From Hirundichthys speculiger (lineage: Eukaryota > Chordata > Actinopteri > Beloniformes > Exocoetidae), in the NCBI GenBank assembly GCA_018398805.1, contig JAGFBZ010000814.1:682001-746000 (forward strand): a stretch of DNA of 64,000 bases. The letters are read 5' to 3'. Below the pieces are notes generated by a model. It saw nothing but the letters and a program-made list of their open reading frames with translations. It ran no database searches and was not told the origin of the DNA. The position numbers were made by a program, and so were the translations under genes. This document shows, piece by piece, positions 46,231 through 59,600 of the stretch. How positions within the stretch are numbered: the first letter of the stretch is position 1; each line of letters starts with the position of its first letter.

Positions 46231-49200
46231 CAAAGCACAATGATGAAAAAAAAAAAACAACTCAGCAAAAATATTCCTATTTTAGTAGTTGTGGCATTAA
46301 TTAGTTTTAATCAGTTTCAGTTCTCTACATATGTGTACCACCCAAAGACATGTTTTTTATATGTCTGATATTCTGATGCTGCAACAAAGCTCAGCATGTT
46401 TCATACATTACTTGTTTCAAGTTTGAATGCATGCTGTTTTCTTCAAATGAAAGCAAAAAAAAAGCTTGATCTTCTTAATAATCTTGTTTGTTCCGTTAAA
46501 AGTTATTTTAAACTCTCTGCTGTTTGCGAGTGTTTATTCTTGCATCTTCTTTCCCATAGAGTTAAACTGTTGGCATCAGTTTATTAGTAGAGCTTTTTGA
46601 GCAGAATCAGTGATGAAGTTTGCCAGGAGTTACTGACACTGTGGGCATTTAAATGGTGGTGCAAAAATACTGGTCTGCAGAGATGTGAAGGAAATCCTTA
46701 TCGTCAGATGAATCACCATCCCTCACACGACTCTTGACAAGTGAATGATTACATCTGTAGGGTACACCAAGAAAATAGTAGAGGTCTGAATGCTTGATCC
46801 TAACAGGGAGGGGATGTGGGGAATCTCTTCTGCTGTGGGAAAAAATCTGCAAGCAGAACCCCAAAACATTTTGGAGGATAAATTAACTGGAAATCAGTAC
46901 AAAGTTGCCCTGAGCAATCACCTTTGTCCAGGTTTTCTGCCAATGGAAGGGGTCCCTGTTAGGAATACGTGGTGTTAATGAGACTGGGAGTCACTGAATG
47001 GTTGAGTATGAAATAATGTAACCACAAGGCCAGTGAAAACACTGACTATCGATGCTGGAATGTGAACATGTGTGCTAATTTTGCTAAGAGGATAATTAAA
47101 ACAAAGGATCAATTACTGAAACAGTTGCCAGTTTCTGCTGATCTACTAACCCTGTCAGCTCCAATTAAGACAAAAACAGTGAGGTACACAGGTGTCTGGC
47201 TTCTTCCTGCCCACTTGGTAATGATACTTCAGGCTCACATTCACCCTGCTGTGTCTCTGCTCTCTTCTTTTCCACCGCTACTTCTGTTTTCTCCTTGTGA
47301 AAACAGGAAGAGGGTGTGTTTGATGAAACAGAGCCTGAGGAGTCAAGCCGTTCACCACTGACTGACTGTAGTCTCTCTGCATGTGTGTGTGTATATGCAT
47401 GCCAAGATAATTGCCTACAGGGAGCCCCTGAATGCTTTGCTCTTTCTTCATCTCTCTGGGGATCTGCTGTATTTGCTTTGGGCAATGTGCCCCAAAGACA
47501 ACATCTTAAGTTTTTATGTATATGGCATGCTATCTGAAGCATGTCACTGCCTGTATGTCTTGCACACCTGACAGCATTTGCTCAAAAGCAGAGTGTGAGC
47601 CAATATCTTCATGTGTAAGTGGACATTTCTCATTGGTTAGGAGTCATTCACAACCTAATGTTGTGTGGATGAAGCTTAGCAGGGCTCTTCCTCTGGTCAA
47701 GCAGGAGCCTTTGCGCTGTTTGGACGTGCGGCATTGCAGGTGTGGTCCTGGCCTGACAAAGCCCAGTCTGGTGGGAATCAGAATTGACCCATGCCTTGTC
47801 TCTTAGGCTCCCAGCAGGAGCTGTCATGAGGGCGGTGGCGTCCTAACATCGAGTTTCTGCTCCCACTGGCTTTAGGGCAGGGGCCAGCGTTGGGGCATGC
47901 TGCTGGCTTTTGCAGCTTTTACTGAGCCTGCTCTACTCTCACACCACGTATGACAATCAGAGTACATACGATCTGACAACCCACGCCTGAGCAACAAAAG
48001 AAACGATGACAGCTGAGACCAAGCGTATTATCTGCATGTACAGCGTAATTAGACCGTAAACGTTGGTCCTTTTGATTAGAATCTGGTTAGCCTTTTTGCG
48101 CTACATCATGTTTTGAGATTATGAACAATTTAACTGCAATTACATTAGCATGTGAGTTGCACCGCTTTTCAGCTGAGGGTGGAAAGAGTTCGAGCTATTC
48201 AATCACACTAAATAACCCCATTGAAACAATATTTAAAGATTAAATGCAAACTTCCTGGTGGTTAGTTGCATGCTGGTGGTATTTTGTCTGATAAGATGTT
48301 CTTCGTTAAAAAAGTTAAAAGGCCTCCCTCCTTTTTTGCCCCATGGTGCTTGTTAGTTGAGGAATTCAGTCCTTGGACTATCCAGACACTGACGTAGAAT
48401 GAGAGATATGCGCAAAATGTCCTAAAAGTTTTGCAAGGAATATGATAAACACATGGGAAAAATAATTTAACATGCATCATTAATCATCATGAAGATATAG
48501 CTACAACTGTGACTTCAGAGACTCTAAATGAGGACAGGCAGCAGCTGGACAGGACAGAAGAAATCTCATTGTCTGCTTTTGAGACCCGTATCTGATCTAG
48601 AGCGGAGTCTGCTTGGTGCAGCGTCTCCTGAACAGTAGTAACGGCATCAGTGACCAGGCTCTTAACACAACTGTCCCCGGTTGGGCCACGTGCTGCCTGC
48701 TTCTGACCTACTATGACCACACTTATAATGTAATACTCTAATCCTTCCTGTGAAATTTATTGTGAGGACTATAAATTTTTCCGAGGCCTGGCTCTCATTT
48801 CCTCATTTGGAGCAGTGCAGCTGGGAAGACCTGAGTTCCTGTCCCCCATTTTCTTGCTGCCAGAGCGGCAGCATGTTTTTTTGGGAGCCAGACAGTCAGT
48901 TCCTTTGCTGCTTAATATCTCCAAAGCCAGGATGCCAAGTTCCTCCAAAGAGACCTTTCTGACCCATATTCTGTAGTGCTTCTGAAAAAAAGATATCAAT
49001 GGGCTATTCTTATTTCTACTGTGCATGCAGATGAACATTAACTCTACTTTGGAGCCTGATATGTTATCCTGCTACACACACAAATTACAAAAACATTAAA
49101 CATGATAGTGGCATGGCTCTAGGTACAGATCACTTATTTGGACCACACTGAAATCTCTAATCTATTTAGTGATTGCAGTTAAATTTCATGAGGACATTTT

Positions 49201-52200
49201 AGTCCCCAAGGGGTGAATCCCACTGATGTTAATGAGCCGCTGCTTAGAAGTTTGCTTTTGCCCTCATGAGTTTTTGCTCATATGGAGAGGATGAATTGCA
49301 ATGACTTAAACAACAGCTTGGCTTTTTCTGTAACACCATCAGCAGGTCAAAGATTCACTTATCCAGTGAAATATTTGGAATTTTCTAGGCGGGTTGGGAT
49401 AGACAGATAAATACTGTTGACAAAGAACAACTCCTGATGACTTCAGTAATCTATTAAATGTTCTGAATGGCCTCTGTTGGGCTGATGCTTTTGCTTTTTT
49501 GTGAAACATGCCAACAAAAATTAGATGTATTAGCCTTCAGTTTGATGCCTGGAGGATAAATGTCAGTGATTTGCTGTTTTTGCCTCTGCATGGTGAAGCT
49601 TCACTCTCAATTCAGCTCTAATTGCTTTTGCAACCAGTTGCTTGACACTGTTCTGCTTCTCTCTACAGATAGTACCCTGGCAAGATGGGGATACTTTCTG
49701 ATCAGCAGATCATCAGCCAAGGATGGTAACAGCATCTCGTGAGCCTCCAGGGAAAAAGAGCCACGATTAAAACTTTCTGGGGTGTGCAGAGTGGCCATTG
49801 ATCTGTAAATATGCAAATATGAATTGACTTCTGCTCAAAGACAGAACTGCTCACACTGTGCTCGTTGATTTGTCATCCCTGGATATTATTTTGGTGTCCC
49901 TGCCCAATTATGGAGACACTAATGATTTGCAGAAATTTCTCTAAGAATTAGGAGTGATGCCAGTTTGGGAAGCATTTTAGCACAAGAAAGAAAGAGGAAA
50001 ATGACAGAGACTGCAGACTTGCACATAATCAAATTATGATGTTGTATTGACTTGGTACTACAAAAATTTTATAACCTTTCATCAGGATGTTTTTATAACC
50101 TTAGTCCTCACTTAGGAGAAAGTATCTGAACATTAGAAATATTACCATGAACTTGGGAAAAGGCTGAGCTTCATTTGTGGACAGAAATAATGCATCTAAT
50201 AATGTCAGAAACTCTTTTCTTTATTTATATAGTAAAGATGCATCAAACTGCAAGGCCATTTTTGATTGGTAAGATGTAAAACATCAGAATATTTCCATAA
50301 AATGAAAAGAAAGGCAGAATTAAACTGCACAAACTGTGTATTCCCAAGTAAAAGGAGGCGTCTGGTTTACAAGATCCAAGGCTACATCATGAAAGCAAAC
50401 CCACTGACTCATTATTGGGAAATAACATAAAACATGTTAGTTTTCAGATTGATTTTCATCTTTAAATTCGAGGCAGATAACCTTTAGGTGTAGGAGGATT
50501 ATGAAGAACTGCGTTTTAAACTATTTGGAAATACCACAATTACCACACAGCTGAGCATTTCTGCAGACCGACTAACAGTTGCGTTGGTATTGAGTCCTTG
50601 AATGTAAAAGTGCTTATCCGAACATGAAAAAGAGAAGCGCTTCCACTGAACTGCTTCTTTGAGTGGTGTTCCGGTGCACTTTCTGTCTTTTTTATTGATC
50701 CCATTTAGACAGTGCTTCTAAGGTCAGAGATCAAACCTGAGTAGTGGAATCTTTAGCCTGTAGTGACTGCAGCGTAGACCTGCTGACCTGAGTATTGTTC
50801 TCTCAGCCTCAGGTTCATTAGCCTGACAGGTTTAGGTGAGTTAGATCAGCTCTGGCTCGTCACTTACTGCTCTCTGAGGAATCTTCCCCTACACTAATGC
50901 ATGCCTGCAAGGGGCCCTTTAGAGCCAAATCCGGTGAAGTGAAAGCATGGTATAAATTTTCAAAGTTTCCTCTTTAGATGTAGTCAGTTATGTTGTTGTA
51001 CAACAAAGGAATTTGTCTTGATATTTGGGCTGTGACAATTGCTTAACTTTGAGTGATTTGTACCTGTATTAACCGATGATAATACATGCTGATTTACACA
51101 GTAAAAAAAAAAAGATAAATGTAGAAGAAAAGCACTAATGTTTCTTCCACAAGCCCACCCCCCACCCCCAAAAAAAAAAAAGACTGACCAGCTGAGGCGT
51201 TCACTGGTATTGTGTTTGAATGAAATCTTTCCTGTTTGTCTCCTGTTTTTATTAATATCACCTCAAGACTGCCTACACAGGACAGAATCTCATTCTCATG
51301 TGAGGTCGCACTGTTTTTGACATCTATCCACAAACAAAGTCCAACACAATAGAGCTCACAGTTCCTCAGACTCAACAAGTTCACAGCGCTGGCTTCTAGT
51401 TGACCAGCTGACCAAAAGAGAGTTCAGTCTCCAGACCCCATGTGGTTTCCTTTGCCTGGCCAGGGAGGACACTTCACCACCTCCTGTTTATACTTTACAC
51501 TGTGGGATAAAGAAAGTTATAGAAACTGAGGAAAAAATGCCCTAACATAGCAGGGAGAACACACAACAACCTAATTTAGACTCACATCTTCCTGCTTTTA
51601 GGGGTGCCTTACCCAAAAGCGGCACAGAAATAAAAGAACCATTACATTACTGCCCGAGCAATCAGCACCTTTTGGATATATTTCAAATTGAACCTAAAAA
51701 AAAAAAAAAAAGAAAAGAAATCTTGGCTCAGGGTCCTATATTGTTTATTGTCTTCACTTAGACTCACATCCAAATTTGAATAAGTGAATCATTTCTCCTA
51801 AAAAAAAAAAGTGCCATCAAATGAGTTTTTTCGGGCCATGGTGCCTTGGCTGGCTGGAAGGGCCGGGCCATGGACCGGGGGTGACCCTGCTGCTTGTGTA
51901 TGAAGGGCTGGTCTGAACTGAAAGACAGATTTGACCAATGCCCTCGACTCTGCTCGAAGGAGGTCCGGCTGATGGATGGGGTCTAATCAGCAGCAGACAG
52001 ACCATCTACAGGAAACATCTCCCCATCACGTTTACGGAAACCAGCACTTCTCCAGAGACCTGCTGATAGCCGCAGAGGGAGGGAAGGGAGGGAGGCGAAA
52101 AACAATTGGATTCTCCCTTTTTTTCTGCAAAAAAAAATGAGGGCACTGTCTACTTTTCACTAACCAGAATGAGACTTGCAGGCCTGCTGCCAAATGACCT

Positions 52201-55200
52201 CTTTGAACAATGCAGGAATTTGGACCTTGATTACCCAAGAAAGAACTGCCAATAAGTCTTATTGTTGGAATAAATTAGTTGCTGAAATCCTATTGCTCTT
52301 TGTGTAAAATGAATTCAACTCTCAAAGCTCTCTCTTTTTTTTTTTTTAATTATTAACATTCTCAGCAAGAGTTAGATTGAAATATGGAGGACATTTGTCT
52401 TTGTCTGTCTTATAAGAAGGTGTAACTAGAATGATTTATGCAAAGTATTTACAAATGCCTATGGGACAAGTTATGGAGCAAAGATAATGTCTTGATTAAA
52501 TGAGGGATTAGAAGAAGCAAAAATACTCAATACATAGTATTTATGTTTTATACTGATTGTAGCCACCTGATAAGCCAGTACTAAAAAATGTCTAAACCAG
52601 ACTCTCCATTTTTAGATGATTGTTACACTGTAATTTATTAAGTCTTTGTTTTTGAAAGAATCACGTTCTCAATGAAACTTCAGGAAGCAAAATTCAATGA
52701 TGTCTGGGGGAAATGAAAGCTGTATATTGTCCCAAAATGCCCCACTGCTGTTAAAATTTCACAGTGATTAAGTCAGTGATGCATTTTTTCTTATTATTCC
52801 AAAGTTGACACTTGATGTTCCGAATTTTCTGCTTCTGTTAGAAAGGTTTTAAAAAAATAAATCACAGTGAAAAACAAGTTAACCAACTCTGTAAGTATTT
52901 TTTATTGGAGATTCCAAATAAATACAATAAACACATTTTAAAAGAATTCTGATAGCAGGTGCAAAACTACTTGTAACTATTTTGTGCAGGAGTAAAAAAT
53001 GATTATTATAATTTTCTTTATTAGTAATCTATTACTATTTCTATTTAAATGACTGATCAATGTAGAAACAGACCTAAATGTATATTTTCCAAAAATTGTT
53101 TCCAACCTGCAGTCCCAAAATGTTTGTTGGCTGATTGAAAGATTCTCATTTGATTGTGGGAGTAAGGATGGATGGATGGACTGAAGGGGTATAAAAGGGG
53201 TATATAACTGGTTTGAAGTGACTGAAATAATGTGAATATTTGTCTCAGTTGAAGTACGTAGTGACCTGAAATGCAAAGACTTGAGATAAGTACACAATGA
53301 GTGAACAAATGCCTGTTTTTTCACATCATAACATGTACTTTTCACATTGATTAATGAATGTAGCCTGCTGTTTTAAATCTTTGTACCAACACAAGCTGCA
53401 AGCAAACTGGTGAAAATTTACTGTTCTGATATGCAACCTGTAACCTTCTCCATACAAACGAGTTTAATTTCTAAACGTTTTGGCCATTAATTATGCTTTG
53501 ATAGATGTAAAACAAAGATTACTCCCAAGCTCCATTGTGAACCTAATTATGATTTAAGCAGGTTAACAGGTTCTTAAGCATTATATGGGGAGGAAGTTAA
53601 GGCCAAGATAAGACCCACTGACATACTCTAGTCTGTGTCTCCAATAAAAACAACAGCCATGTTATCTTAATAGCTACTTGTTTCCTACAGATGTTTGATT
53701 ACGAGAGTAACAATTTATTACCTGAGCATGTGTGGTGTGCTAGCTGCACAATTCCTGCTTTTTCCTTCCTCCTCATGTGTCTGTGGAAAGCATCTGTCCG
53801 TCAGAATTATAGTTATATTCTTTGTGTCCTGGCCACAGGGCTTTTCAATCTCTGACAGGTGAGGCGTCTCTGTCTGGATGAGCGAGGTGATGAGCCGCCG
53901 TTCGTTCTGCTTTTGAATACACTGATGTGTCTGCCTTGCTGGAATGCTGAGAGCTGTTTGCCTTTTGGGCACGTGAAAGCTTGTCACTCTGGATTTTAGT
54001 TGCACAGCTTATCCCTAAAAAGATCCTGGCTGTCTTCCATTCTCTGTCCTCCTCACAAGTTCTCTGACCTTGTTCTTTCCATCATGCACCCCCCTGCCCT
54101 CTGCATACACCCGTGCAGTTGCACTTGCCCAGAGGTGAGGGTGAAGAGCTCGCGCTCTTTAATTATGGAGGTTTCAGTGTGACTGCGATCAAAAGCTCAT
54201 CCTAATTTGGCGATTGGGTGATTTGTTAATTAGTTATAACTGTATTTTGTTCAATGTAATTGTGCATCACATCTTGTGTTTGTGGTATTTTGTGGCCTTC
54301 CTTTCCTCATGAATGGAAGGTAGGAAACAGGTTAAGACTTGCCCTCAACCCTAATCCCAAAGGACCTCAAGATTCCACCCACCTCCACCTTCTGTGAAAA
54401 AAAACATTGACTTTCTTTGCACCCTGAAAGCCCTTAAATGTTCTCTGCGTTCTGCTTCATTTACAAATAAATGCTTCAAAGTTTAACTGACGTTAAGCAT
54501 AATGTGAAGTCTTTACTGCAAGGGTCATGTGCATATACAAGGGTACCCCTGGTTGATGAAGGCCCACCACCCTAAACAAAGGCCAACAAAGGCAGGAAGG
54601 GATGTGCCGGTGAACCCTTCACCAAGGCCAAACCACTGCATCCATTGCACATGGAGACTGTCAGACGAGTACCATGGGTACTGCAGACTGTTTTTTCCTG
54701 TTTTAAGATTCCATCTCAATTTATTCCCCCTGAAATAAAGCACTCGAAAACATCAAAAGGTAAAATTTTAGTGTTATGGGCTGGGGAGACTTTATTTTGG
54801 CAACGTGTGTGTAGGGCAGCATCAGTCCATCTGCCTGTTCACCATTCTGGTCTGGATGTTTTTACTTGACTTTTTTTTTTTATGTATGCTGGACAGACAT
54901 TCATTACCCAGAGGATGACTTTGATCAGCAGCTGACTCTTCCTCTAGTGATATGGGGAGTTTTTTCTCTTTTGTTTTTTTACATGAAAGCAGGTGTTTAA
55001 ATCACTTTGTGGTTTGTGTTTAGTTTTTCATGGTATCATTGCAATTAATTCTTCTCACTTATTATCTGGAACCTGTAACCTTCATGCTGTCAAAAACATT
55101 GTTCAATGTTGTTGAATACTTTTTTATGGCCAAATACATGCAAAGCTACTGGTGTTCTCACCAACCTCAGTTGTATTATTTTTTGGAAAAAAATGTATTG

Positions 55201-55841
55201 AAATTTTGCGAGTAAAACACAAGACTAAGAAGAGTTAGACACAAGACTCTCAAACAAAAAAAAATCATGAAGTATAACAAATGTAAATTGTTAAGTTGTA
55301 CAGTTATCACCAGTTTAATTTGAACATTGTATCCAACTTCAGATTTTCTTGAAGCTCCTTGTATGTTTATGTTTAGTACTAACTGGAAATATGTGATACA
55401 AACATGCTTAAGCGCTTTTGTGTTGTTGGCCACATTTTTACATAATGTACTTTGACCTAAATGTATAACTTGATAAAACTCCATTGTGGCCTATGTTCTC
55501 GTTATTTTTGAGTTTCTGCACTCTCCAAAAGGCAGCACAGGCCAGCTGTGACAGTCATTCAAATAATAATATTAAGGTTTTTTTTTTTTAAACCTTTCCT
55601 TCTCGATGTATTTCATCGACTACACATGAAAAAATCAGACTGTGGTGATCTGAAAAGCCAAGTTTTTCAAATTCATGTGTTGCAGGCTGCTGCATATCAG
55701 TCCAATCACACTACATTTATAAAGAGGTTATTAAAAATCCTCCCATTTAAGGAAATAAAGTTATTAGGAGAGTGTTTTCCAATGCTTTGTTCAGTGCAGA
55801 CTGACCCCCACATAAAACAAGACTTGGTGTGGATTCTTGTT
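46231..55841. other. gene-poor sequence, candidate regulatory blocks
   Basis: No coding exon is recognised. The blocks 47,990-48,180 and 54,130-54,290 hold several TAATTA/ATTA cores in non-repetitive sequence. A moderately GC-rich block lies at 51,830-52,110. The remainder shows only short homopolymers. Confidence 0.45.
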
Positions 55842-56620
55842 TTAAAGGAACATTCTGGAGTTAAATCAATCTTAAGTCCATTTATAGATGGTACGGAGGG
55901 TGAACTTTCATCCCAGCAGAATTCCAGCAGTTGTGAGTGAGAACAAATACGTTTGCATATTTGGCAAAAAAATGGCAATTAGGGTTAGCACACAAGGAAC
56001 TCCACTGACGTCAGAATAAATAGCTTTTTTAAGCTTGACAAGAATCAATCAACCAAAAATGTAATTCCACTTAAGTGATGGTGTGAATCGGATCCTAACT
56101 GACAAACCAAGAAAATATTAACTTTATGAGCATACAGAAAGTGTATAGAATGGATTGTTTGTTAAGGCAGTGTCTTACCTGACATCTCCTTCTGGCTGCC
56201 AACGTCTAAAGTTTGTATAAACTGACTACCGACTGTCGCACAAACTGACTCATGGCCTGTGGTTCCATCCAACTGAGGCAAGTGTTGGAAGCAGAGGACT
56301 CTGCTCCTTTTGCAATGAATGGAAGGAGATGTCTGTACAAACAGTTCTTTTCAACATTAGTAAATATTACCATGGTCTGTCTGTAGGCACCTTATTCACA
56401 CTATGGCTTATGTGGAATTGCATTTATGAGTCTTGTCAGAGCTATTTAAATAAGCTATTTATTCTGATGTAAGGGCTAGCAATAATATTTTGTGGCAAAC
56501 TCATGGTGTGCTCTCTCAGAACAGTTTTGAGTCGTGTTGTTTTGGTTCCCAATGAAGGTTTACACTCCTTACCATCTAATAAGTAACCAAGAGTCATTTT
56601 AACTCTGTAATGTTATTTAA
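55842..56620. mobile_element. fold-back (long terminal inverted repeat) non-autonomous element
   Basis: The left end (about 55,842-56,047) and right end (about 56,440-56,620) are imperfect inverted copies. Left reads AGATGGTACGGAGGGTGAAC and CAGAATAAATAGCTTTTTTA. The right end reverse-complemented reads AGATGGTAAGGAGTGTAAAC and CAGAATAAATAGCTTATTTA. Both arms share a GAGTTAAA-type outer end. There is no transposase frame inside. No clear target-site duplication was found, so the exact ends are uncertain. Confidence 0.7.
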
Positions 56621-59600
56621 CTGTGAATGAGCCCACTGTGAGACTGTAAAACCACATGATCAGTTGTAGACATAAGTGAAACTCAGCATTGTTTCCCATT
56701 TATTTTGTCTGTGACTTTGATTTTTCACTTGAAAAACCACGTACTGAGAGAAGTTCATCCTAGACTGTTCAACAACGTTCTTATCAAGTTGATCATATGA
56801 TAATTTAGCAACTTCCTTTTTTTGTTAAGTCAAAGCAGGCTTCACATCCTGGGCAGCACTAGACTATTTCTCTCAAACTGTGCTATGACTCGTGCATTTA
56901 GCTGCTTGTACATAGGGGGTTGTCTTTTGGGTGACGTTAAAAATTAATTATGTCTTTTGTGGGGGTAAGGAGTAGATTAAAGAAGTGTTGGAGCTGTGAG
57001 GGAAGCTGTGGTCTACAGCTGCCTGTTTCAGCAAAATCATTGGTGCAAATATTTGCCATCATAAAGAGTTGCTCTTGCCAGCAAGCACATATGTCTGCAT
57101 CATGGCCACCCTAATGAACTGTCTCAGAACAGCCTTGTGAGATGTCGGACTGCATTGGGAATGCAGATCTGCAACTTTTACCTGTGTTTGAAATAATCAA
57201 ATGAATAATAAGTCTCTCATATTTCCCATATAGCCCTTTAGCAATGATTCAAGACTCAACCCTTGAGCGAGATGAAGTGCAGTCACATGTGCTGAGTGCT
57301 GTATGAGGGATCAACACATTATGGAAGCTGAAATAGTGTAGGGCTTTGTTCAAATATTTTCTTTGAGTCCCAGCTCCTTTTTGGAGGCAGTTGGCCTTCC
57401 CACACATAGCTCAGAAGGGTGACACATGGCTTTGACATTGACTTCAGGCCTGTTTTGGGATCGTTAAAGGACAATTTGTCAGCATTCACCATGGAGCAGA
57501 TATAGAGATGCGTTTCAAGGGGCCTCACATCTGGACCTTTTGTGTTTTAACAGTGTCCCGCTTCCTCTTTTAGAACCCTGAAGTGCATGTACAATGGGAA
57601 GGCTACGTTCCAAAGCCAGTTGGTCTTGTTTCATGAACAAGGACCACATATATTCAAATACTGCTTGTCCCTGTTGGGCCCTGGATCCACGCTCCCGTAT
57701 CTCCTCCAGTCATGCTGCATGATAATAACCATTACGCATAATGATTTAATGTAATTACCAACTGTGTTATTTGAAGTAAAATTGTGTCTATAAGGCATTA
57801 TTGTTAATGCCTTGTAGACTTCAATAAAAGTTGTGCAGTCAGCAGAGATGGAGAGACGAGGTCAAGGACTGATAATCAGTCACTGTGAGGGCAGCTTGAT
57901 TAAAGGAAATGGATGGAGTGGAAACTTTGAATGTGTGTTTTCAGTTGTGTTTTCAGCCAGTCTTGGTGATAGCAACGCAGAACAGATGCTGAAACAATTA
58001 GAGCAAGTTGGAGGATGTTTTTACTCCTGCTCTGCCTCCCCTCCACCCCTCCACCCGCCTACTGATTGCACATCAAAGTTGTCAACAGAGTGTAAAAGTT
58101 GAGTTTATTGTTTGACTCCTCAAAGCAGTTGTCAGTTTTTGAAGGAGCCGGGGGCTTCTGGCTGCAACACAAGGCCGAGAGCCAGAGGACAGGATGGTTG
58201 CTATGGGAACGCACAACGTCAACTAGTGGGTTCTACTAGTTTCAGGTCCTACAGCAACGGTGTGTTAATTGTCCTTCATTTTCCTAGATTCTCAGTTGTT
58301 ATTTAAGCGAGTCAACTTTAGCTCCTGTATATAAGTCAAAACACATTAAACACGCCTGCATTCACGTCATGAAATCAACTTTCTTTTATGTACAATGACT
58401 CACACCAATGGTTTGTTTGCTCTGTGTAGGCAGGGGGGCCGGCCTCATCTTAAAGGTGACTGATTTACAGTTTGTTGCTGTCTGTCAAACAGCTGACAGA
58501 TGGGGAAAACAGCACAGCCTCCGCCACTCTGTCGCCACTCATAGATGCTTTGCACACTCACCAGCAGCACGAATGTGGCATGCTGCTCCCTCAGTTTGAT
58601 GAGGAAGTTAACAGCTACCTTAAAATCATAAGAGCAGACCCTACATTCACTCTTTTCAACCAGTAACAACCACTGAATCTCCCCGGTGGCATCTAACTGG
58701 CCCAGTTAAACACCTTTTAGCAACTTAATTTTCCAAGACAGTTTTAAAACTCTTTGCTTTACTCTGCCCAAGAACAACAAAAATCTACCACAGGCCTCAT
58801 GTGATTAAAATCTCAGATATTTTGGCTGTAGATGGTCTGCAGTATATACTATATATAGAGAGTATGATATTCCTGGCATGCTCATAGTGTAGGCAGCTTT
58901 TATAAAAGAGTCTTTCAGGTTTTCCCTGGAAAGGTTCCAGGTTGTGTGAGATTTTTAGCAAATGCTATTTAACAGCCGATCTACTTTCGGTGCCCAGCTG
59001 CATATGCCATTTTTGCAGGTCTATGAATCACATAAAGAATAAATATGTTGAGGCATTTTGACTGAACATGTCGTGCAAACTAAACGGGTTTTGTTTTGGT
59101 TTTTCTTGTTTCTTTTTCAGGACAGCACTGCTCTTTATCAGCCCCATTCAAGTCTGTGACAGCTCTTTCATTCCAGCCCTGACTAAAATTATCACGTAAC
59201 AGACTAAAGCTCACTTCAGACTTTGGGCGGAAAGTCTGCAAAGCACCTGGTTCTCACATGGACTGCTGCTTGGGTTTTCAATTTGACTTCTCAAAACAGG
59301 GTCAGGCTTCAGGTTACTGTTTCTGTGGTTTAAAGGAAAACAGGCTTTAATTATATTTGGACCAAAACAGTCTCCTATTGATTAGAAGATCCGGACAAGT
59401 CTTGGCCTTAAAAAGAATTAAATGTAAGCTTTAAGGAGATTGACTGGGGATCTGAAATGCAGTACAGAAAATAGATGACTGAGTATTATATTCCATCCAT
59501 TTAAGAAGTAGTATGCATTGAAGAAGCACTGAAGCTGTTGTGGTAGAGGGGGTAAAAGAGACTAATTTCCTCCTAATTGAGCCACAGGGTTCTTGTTTTG

